Below the pieces are notes generated by a model, which did no database searches, was not told the origin of the DNA, and saw only the letters and a program-made list of their open reading frames with translations. DNA of 64,000 nucleotides. Origin: Rhizobium leguminosarum bv. viciae USDA 2370 (lineage in GTDB: Bacteria > Pseudomonadota > Alphaproteobacteria > Rhizobiales > Rhizobiaceae). The stretch lies in assembly GCF_002008365.1 (NCBI RefSeq), contig NZ_MRDL01000059.1:124001-188000 (forward strand). The letters run 5' to 3'. This document shows, in pieces, positions 59,727-64,000 of the stretch (positions within the stretch are counted from its first letter, which is position 1; each line of letters begins with the position of its first letter). Position numbers and translations under genes: made by a program.

Positions 59727-60908
59727 CTATGCTGTTTTGAGGACCGTCAGCCCAGCCGGATAGCTCGAGCGGACACTTTCCTCTCTATTCCATCGCTCAA
59801 AGGCAGCGCGGCCCAATATCGAAATAGAAGTATCTTCCTGCGGCGCGTGGACGAGCACGGATTGGATATCCCTGAAATGTCGTTCAAGTCCCAGGTCGGC
59901 ACTAAGACCCGGATTGCCGATGCCACGTACCGCGATCTGCACGGCTTCGCGCAGTTGCCGGCCTGCGATCAGCCTAGCCCTTATCATCTTTTCCGCGTCG
60001 CCATGGTTGGCTTCGAGCGCGCCGAAAATGATCTGCCGGGCGCCGGAGACAAGCAGGTCGATCTCACCTGAGAGCGTCACGAACCGCTCCGTGCGGGCGA
60101 TGGGATGGCCCAGATTGGCGGGCACGCGCTCATGGGCGAAGCGGATGAAGGCAGCCTGGGCAGCCTCAGCCGCGCCGAGATAGATCGCGGTCAGCGCCAG
60201 CGTGATCGCCGCATGGGCGCGATTGTCCTGCTGAGCCACCGACGGATCAACGAGTTCCAACACGTTTTCCGTTGGGATCTCGACGTCGGTATATTCGACG
60301 TCGTGCGAACCTGTGGCGCGCATGCCCAGGCTGTTCCAGTTCTCGATCACGTGGATGCCGGGCAATCCATTCGGCACGACGAACGTTCCGACGCGCGCGG
60401 GCGTTTCGTCGGTATGCGCCCAGACAAGGAAATGCGTCAGACCGTATGCGCCGGTCACGAAGCGCTTGCGACCGGTGATCGACCAGCCGCTTGCCGTGCG
60501 GCGGGCGACAGTCGCGGGCAGGCCGCCGCGGGCCGGAGACCCCAGTTCCGGCTCGACGCGTGCGGCGTTGAGCAATAGCGGTCTCTGCTTAGCCTCTGCC
60601 AGCAGGCGCCGGTACAGATCATCAGGCCAATGGTTCTTTGCGGCTTGGCCGAGATGATTGAAGATCGTCATGGCGCTGATCAGCGCTACCGAGGGATCAC
60701 CCCGCCCCAACGCCGCCAGAATGTGGGCCGCATCAGCGAGCGTCGCGCCTTGACCGCCATAGCGGGTCGCAACGGTGCTCTCTAGGAGACCGCTCTGATG
60801 AACGGCCCGGATACCGATCCAGGGAAATTGACCGGTTCGATCCGCATCCGGTGCGGCGTCCGCGATAACGCGCACGGTTTCATCTGGAACGATTGTATCA
60901 TGGGACAT
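59727..60908 (-). CDS. SfnB/DszC-like flavin-dependent acyl-CoA dehydrogenase-family protein
   Basis: 393 residues of acyl-CoA dehydrogenase fold: an N-terminal helical domain (TVATRYGGQGATLADAAHILAALGRGDPSVALISAM), a mid beta domain (ITGRKRFVTGAYGLTHFLVWAH, LGMRATGSHDVEYTDVEIP), and a C-terminal helical bundle. The context and pattern resemble SfnB and dibenzothiophene monooxygenase DszC, which use reduced flavin and oxygen on sulfur compounds rather than oxidising acyl-CoA. It lies between the LLM gene and the FMN reductase gene, supporting a sulfur acquisition role. The start lacks a clear ribosome binding site. Confidence 0.85.
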   Translation of the reverse strand: MSHDTIVPDETVRVIADAAPDADRTGQFPWIGIRAVHQSGLLESTVATRYGGQGATLADAAHILAALGRGDPSVALISAMTIFNHLGQAAKNHWPDDLYRRLLAEAKQRPLLLNAARVEPELGSPARGGLPATVARRTASGWSITGRKRFVTGAYGLTHFLVWAHTDETPARVGTFVVPNGLPGIHVIENWNSLGMRATGSHDVEYTDVEIPTENVLELVDPSVAQQDNRAHAAITLALTAIYLGAAEAAQAAFIRFAHERVPANLGHPIARTERFVTLSGEIDLLVSGARQIIFGALEANHGDAEKMIRARLIAGRQLREAVQIAVRGIGNPGLSADLGLERHFRDIQSVLVHAPQEDTSISILGRAAFERWNREESVRSSYPAGLTVLKTA

Positions 60909-60993
60909 GCGGGTCGACGCTTTCTGGCTGTTAAGGCAGTCCTATCCCTAGGCAAAGGACGAGCAGATCCGGCTGCGTTGAGAAAAAGGGGAC

Positions 60994-61023
60994 GTGCAGT
61001 CCGGCGCTCGGGCCAGACTGCAC
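60994..61023 (-). terminator. Terminator after the SsuD-like gene
   Basis: GTGCAGTC (60994-61001) pairs with GACTGCAC (61016-61023). On the minus strand the hairpin starts a few bases after the gene's stop and is followed by CCCCTTTTTCTC, a U-run, so it is a plausible intrinsic (perhaps partial) terminator before the SfnB-like gene. Confidence 0.7.
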
Positions 61024-61026
61024 GCA

Positions 61027-62133
61027 TCACGCAGCACTCTTCTTCTTGTTCGCCTCTTCCCGTTCGCGAATGCCTTCACGCACGAGCGGCAGGATGTAGC
61101 GGCCGTAGTCGACCGCATCATTGTAATTGTCATAGCCGCGGATCGAGATCAGATCGCAGCCGAGATCGATGTAGTCGAGGATGGAATCTGCAATGGTGCG
61201 CGGCGAACCGACAAGCGCAGTGGTGGCGCCGCCAGCATTGGTCGCGGTCACCGTCGGATACCATAGAGCGCGGTCATGGACATCGCCGCGTGCTGCGATG
61301 TCCAGAAGCCGCTGCGAGCCGACATTGGCCGGGCGTGCAGCATTGAGCGGCGCACGGGCCAAGCCTTTCTGGCGGTTTTCGTTCAGCTGGTCGAGAACTC
61401 TATGCGCCTTTTCCCATGCCAACTCGTCAGTTTCCGCCACGATCGGCCGGAAGGTAACCCATATGCGAGGGCGATCCGTCCGGCCTGCCCTTGCCGCTTC
61501 CGCGTAGATCCGTTCGATCTGCTGCTTTGTTTCTGCAAGCGGCTCGCCCCAGAGCCCGAAAATGTCGCCCAGCGAACCCCCGATGCGATACGCGGCATCC
61601 GACGAACCACCGACCGAAATCGGGATCACGCCACTGGTTGGGCGCACCGCGCTGCGGAATTGCTTGAACTGGTAGTATTTCCCATCGAAGTCGAAGGGTT
61701 CCTTGGACGTCCAGGCCAGACGAAGGATCCGGATATATTCTTCCTGGCGCTCGTAGCGCTCCTCTTTGTTGAGGAAGTCGCCTTCGCGGGCCTGCTCTTC
61801 GTCGCTGCCGCCTGCAATGAAGTGAACGACAACACGCCCGCCGCTCAATTGATCGAGGGTTGCAAGCGATTTGGCTGCGACCGTCGGATAGACGGTGTTC
61901 GGGCGCAAGGCGACGATGATCTTGATGTGCTTCGTGTGTGCCAGGACCGTGGCGCCGAGCGTGAAGGGATCGAAGGAGGCGGAGGAGTAGGGGATCAGCG
62001 TGTAGTTGAAACCATAGTCATCGAGGGCGCGTGCGTACCGCTCCAGGAAACGAGGATCCGCAGGCGCGTCGGGAATGGGGTTGAGGTCGTTCGACGCGTT
62101 GGGAAAGCTTACGCTAATGAATTCCGCGGACAT
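61027..62133 (-). CDS. LLM-class flavin-dependent monooxygenase, SsuD-like
   Basis: 368 residues of the bacterial luciferase-like fold: YGFNYTLIPYSSASFDPFTLGATVLAHTKHIKIIVALRPNTVYPTVAAKSLATLDQLSGGRVVVHFIAGGSDEEQAREGDFLNKEERYERQEEYIRIL, then ISVGGSSDAAYRIGG. This is the SsuD (alkanesulfonate monooxygenase) pattern, which releases sulfite from organosulfonates using FMNH2 and oxygen. AAGGAGC precedes the ATG. The reductase and SfnB-like genes follow. An inverted repeat 77 bases upstream may be a regulator site. Confidence 0.9.
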   Translation of the reverse strand: MSAEFISVSFPNASNDLNPIPDAPADPRFLERYARALDDYGFNYTLIPYSSASFDPFTLGATVLAHTKHIKIIVALRPNTVYPTVAAKSLATLDQLSGGRVVVHFIAGGSDEEQAREGDFLNKEERYERQEEYIRILRLAWTSKEPFDFDGKYYQFKQFRSAVRPTSGVIPISVGGSSDAAYRIGGSLGDIFGLWGEPLAETKQQIERIYAEAARAGRTDRPRIWVTFRPIVAETDELAWEKAHRVLDQLNENRQKGLARAPLNAARPANVGSQRLLDIAARGDVHDRALWYPTVTATNAGGATTALVGSPRTIADSILDYIDLGCDLISIRGYDNYNDAVDYGRYILPLVREGIREREEANKKKSAA

Positions 62134-62209
62134 GTGAGCTCCTTCAGGTTGCAGACCATTGCATTGACGTTAAGGCGCGGCAGCGCCGCGAGGAAGACAG
62201 GTCATTCTC

Positions 62210-62230
62210 TTTCTATCGATTTTATAGAAA
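62210..62230. promoter_or_regulatory. Inverted repeat upstream of the SsuD-like gene
   Basis: TTTCTAT (62210-62216) and ATAGAAA (62224-62230) are perfect seven-base arms over a seven-base AT-rich spacer, 77 bases before the start codon, in the only sizeable gap of the cluster. Could be a sulfur-regulator (LysR-type) site; the binder is unknown. Confidence 0.4.
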
Positions 62231-62335
62231 ATATTCGCTATCGCGGCGGATGGAGTAGGACCCGCTCCCGGCCATGGCGTTGACACTTGATGTCTTCAAC
62301 TGTCCTGGCATCGAGCCGTGTAGCCTGTGCATGGG

Positions 62336-63418
62336 TTACGAGGCAGGTGACCAGCCAAGTCCTGGAGCGACTGTCTCGGCCAGATCGGTCAGCAACCGTA
62401 TATTCTCGGCGAGGCCGAAGGCGGGAGGCAGGAAGAGCACGACCTCGTCTGCGGCTGCGAGGCCCGGGTCGTTGAGCACTGCCTCAATCACTTGATCGGG
62501 CGTGCCTTGGAAGACAGGTGAAATCTGAGCGCCGGCTGGTTGGCTGGCGGGCGCGAGGGCACCTTTGGGACGCGACGCGGCAATTCCGATGGTGCGACGC
62601 TCGAGGTCATAGGCAGCATATTTCTCTCGAAGTTCGGCGGTGGTCCCGACCAGGATGGAGGCGGCGACTGCGACCGATGGCGGCTCCGTTCCCCAGGTCG
62701 TGCGCCAGGTGGCGCGGAACGCCTCGATAATGCGAGCCTGATACTGCCCGAAAGTCTCGCCCTCGGCATGGTCGTGCTGCACGGTTCCCGAGATAAGCCC
62801 GATCCCGAGCTCGGCCGCCTGCACCGCCGAGTTCAGGCTGGCTGACCCTTGTCGAATGCGCGAGCGCAGGGTCGGGCTATGCGGCGTTACGCGCAATTCG
62901 GCGCCTTGCGGGGCACCCTGGCCCGGCGAAACGACCGTATGGAGGACTTCGCCTGCGATCGCTGAGAGGAAGCGCGCCTGGCGCCGTTTCGCTTCCGTGC
63001 GAGCGTCGGTGTCGACTGCACCGAACACAGCGTCGAAGGCCGCGTTGGCACCAGTCGAGATGGCCAGCTCCAGCCGGCCATCGATGAGCAAGTCTGTCGT
63101 ACCGGCCGCTTCGGCGAGCAGGATCGGGTCCTGATAGCGCATTGGGATGACCGCCGATCCCAGGTTGATGCGCTTGGTGTGCTGACCGGCCGCGGCAAAG
63201 AACGGAAGCGGCGAGGAGAGGTAATGGTCGAAGTGTCGCTGATAGGCCCATCCCGACTGGTAACCCAGCCGCTCGGCTTCCTTGAATAGTTCGATCCCGT
63301 CGCGCAGACCTTGCGCCGGTCCGGCCTCGTCATTGAACGATACCCGGGTGTTGAAGCCAAGCCGCTGCTTTGGTCGGAACGACGCGGGCTGAGGATTTAC
63401 AGTCGCAGCGATGGTCAT
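62336..63418 (-). CDS. LLM-class flavin-dependent oxidoreductase
   Basis: 360 residues of the luciferase-like monooxygenase superfamily: LRDGIELFKEAERLGYQSGWAYQRHFDHYLSSPLPFFAAAGQHTKRINLGSAVIPMRYQDPILLAEAAGTTDLLIDGRLELAISTG. It differs from the SsuD-like protein, so the cluster has two distinct LLM oxygenases. It overlaps the upstream ABC ATPase gene by four bases (63415-63418), tying it to import. GAGGAAAAGATCGC precedes the start. Substrate unknown; sulfur compound degradation is suggested by the neighbours. Confidence 0.9.
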   Translation of the reverse strand: MTIAATVNPQPASFRPKQRLGFNTRVSFNDEAGPAQGLRDGIELFKEAERLGYQSGWAYQRHFDHYLSSPLPFFAAAGQHTKRINLGSAVIPMRYQDPILLAEAAGTTDLLIDGRLELAISTGANAAFDAVFGAVDTDARTEAKRRQARFLSAIAGEVLHTVVSPGQGAPQGAELRVTPHSPTLRSRIRQGSASLNSAVQAAELGIGLISGTVQHDHAEGETFGQYQARIIEAFRATWRTTWGTEPPSVAVAASILVGTTAELREKYAAYDLERRTIGIAASRPKGALAPASQPAGAQISPVFQGTPDQVIEAVLNDPGLAAADEVVLFLPPAFGLAENIRLLTDLAETVAPGLGWSPAS

Positions 63419-64000
63419 GCGATCTTTTCCTCGTTGAAGATCCGCCGAGGTTGCGGGTGTGGTGCACGGGCGATACCAGCGGCGCCCGATGGGATCGATT
63501 CCAGCAGCGACCGAGTATAGGGCTGCTGGGGGTTTCCGAAGATGTCGGTGACGCTCCCATGTTCGACGATGCGCCCGCGCTGCATCACCGAGACGGTGTG
63601 CGCGAGTTGGCGCACCAGAGCCAGATCGTGGGAGACGAATACATAGGTCAGGCCAAGCCTGGCTTGCAGCGAAAGCAGCACCTCGACGATGTCGGCCTGA
63701 ACGCTGACGTCGAGCGCGGAGGTCGGCTCGTCGAGCACGATCACATCAGGCTTGAGGACCAGAGACCTCGCGATGGCCACGCGCTGGCGCTGTCCACCTG
63801 ACAAGGCTTCCGGCTTACGCAAGAGCAGGTGCTCGCCGAGCCCGACATTGGTCAGCGCTTCGCGGACCCGCGCGGAGCGCTCCTCGCGGGTTCCGATCTT
63901 GAACTGGTCGAGCGGTTCTCGTACCAGCTGCTCGACTTTCCAGGTCGGGTCCAGTGACGTGAACGGGTTCTGGTAGACGAGCTGCAGGTGGCGCCATACC
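63415..64000 (-). CDS. Peptide-type ABC transporter ATPase, DppF type (partial, C-terminal 194 residues)
   Basis: The minus-strand frame enters at the window end, so the Walker A part is missing. Visible are the Q-loop region (LVYQNPFTSLDPTWKVEQLVREPLDQF), signature LSGGQRQRVAIARSLVLKP, Walker B (VIVLDEPTSALD), switch histidine (FVSHDLAL) and the Opp/Dpp C-terminal segment (IFGNPQQPYTRSLLESIPS). It is the last transporter gene before the LLM gene, overlapping it by four bases. It suggests an oligopeptide-family importer rather than the SsuABC type for this sulfur cluster. Confidence 0.92.
   Translation of the reverse strand, partial: VWRHLQLVYQNPFTSLDPTWKVEQLVREPLDQFKIGTREERSARVREALTNVGLGEHLLLRKPEALSGGQRQRVAIARSLVLKPDVIVLDEPTSALDVSVQADIVEVLLSLQARLGLTYVFVSHDLALVRQLAHTVSVMQRGRIVEHGSVTDIFGNPQQPYTRSLLESIPSGAAGIARAPHPQPRRIFNEEKIA

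Overview
The window looks like a large secondary replicon (chromid or megaplasmid) of a Rhizobium of the leguminosarum/etli group. The evidence is the high-GC alphaproteobacterial coding style, many peptide-type and sugar-type ABC transporters with dedicated regulators, rhizobial-type interspersed palindromic repeats, and the neighbouring katG-oxyR and panCB loci. From general knowledge, those loci lie on the p42f/pRL12 type of plasmid in these species. Species and replicon are inferences; no replication origin, rRNA, tRNA or CRISPR array was seen.

Layout: 1-2299 is a two-component operon (DegS/NarX-type kinase, LuxR-type regulator, then a CHASE3 kinase cut by the window edge). 2444-4466 holds two small exported proteins and a vapBC locus whose antitoxin has a stop at codon 4. 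4532-9530 holds katG divergent from oxyR, then panB and panC; 9807-10280 encodes a ProQ/FinO-type RNA-binding protein. 10653-13455 encodes a di-haem peroxidase and a chemoreceptor.

13564-29292 is a glycoside uptake and breakdown region: a sugar ABC transporter, a sugar isomerase/epimerase, a Gfo/Idh/MocA dehydrogenase, a GH38 alpha-mannosidase, a GH3 beta-glycosidase with a PA14 insert, two ROK regulators and a TetR regulator. A nearly identical 21-bp site lies before the binding-protein gene and in the ROK/mannosidase intergenic region, so the two halves are probably one regulon. 29382-33316 holds envelope genes (OmpA-like lipoprotein, L,D-transpeptidase), a decayed alpha/beta hydrolase gene, an AI-2E-family membrane protein and a CBS protein.

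33365-42444 is a peptide-type ABC operon with a cytoplasmic gamma-glutamyltransferase and an alpha/beta hydrolase, divergent from an IclR regulator. 42549-50672 is a second peptide-type ABC operon, led by a FadR-type GntR regulator and carrying two different DapA/NanA-family aldolase genes. 50850-57513 encodes a diguanylate cyclase, a SerA-like dehydrogenase with an ACT domain, and two DUF1254/DUF1214 exported proteins. 58073-64000 is an organosulfur-type cluster (D-2-hydroxyacid dehydrogenase, FMN reductase, SfnB-like flavoprotein, two LLM monooxygenases, and a peptide-type ABC ATPase cut by the window end).

Overall the window is a catabolic and stress-response segment in which most operons carry their own importer and regulator. 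The most distinctive observations are the broken antitoxin beside an intact toxin, the shared operator of the glycoside region, the gamma-glutamyl and double-aldolase transport operons, and several small duplications at translation-initiation or intercistronic sites.
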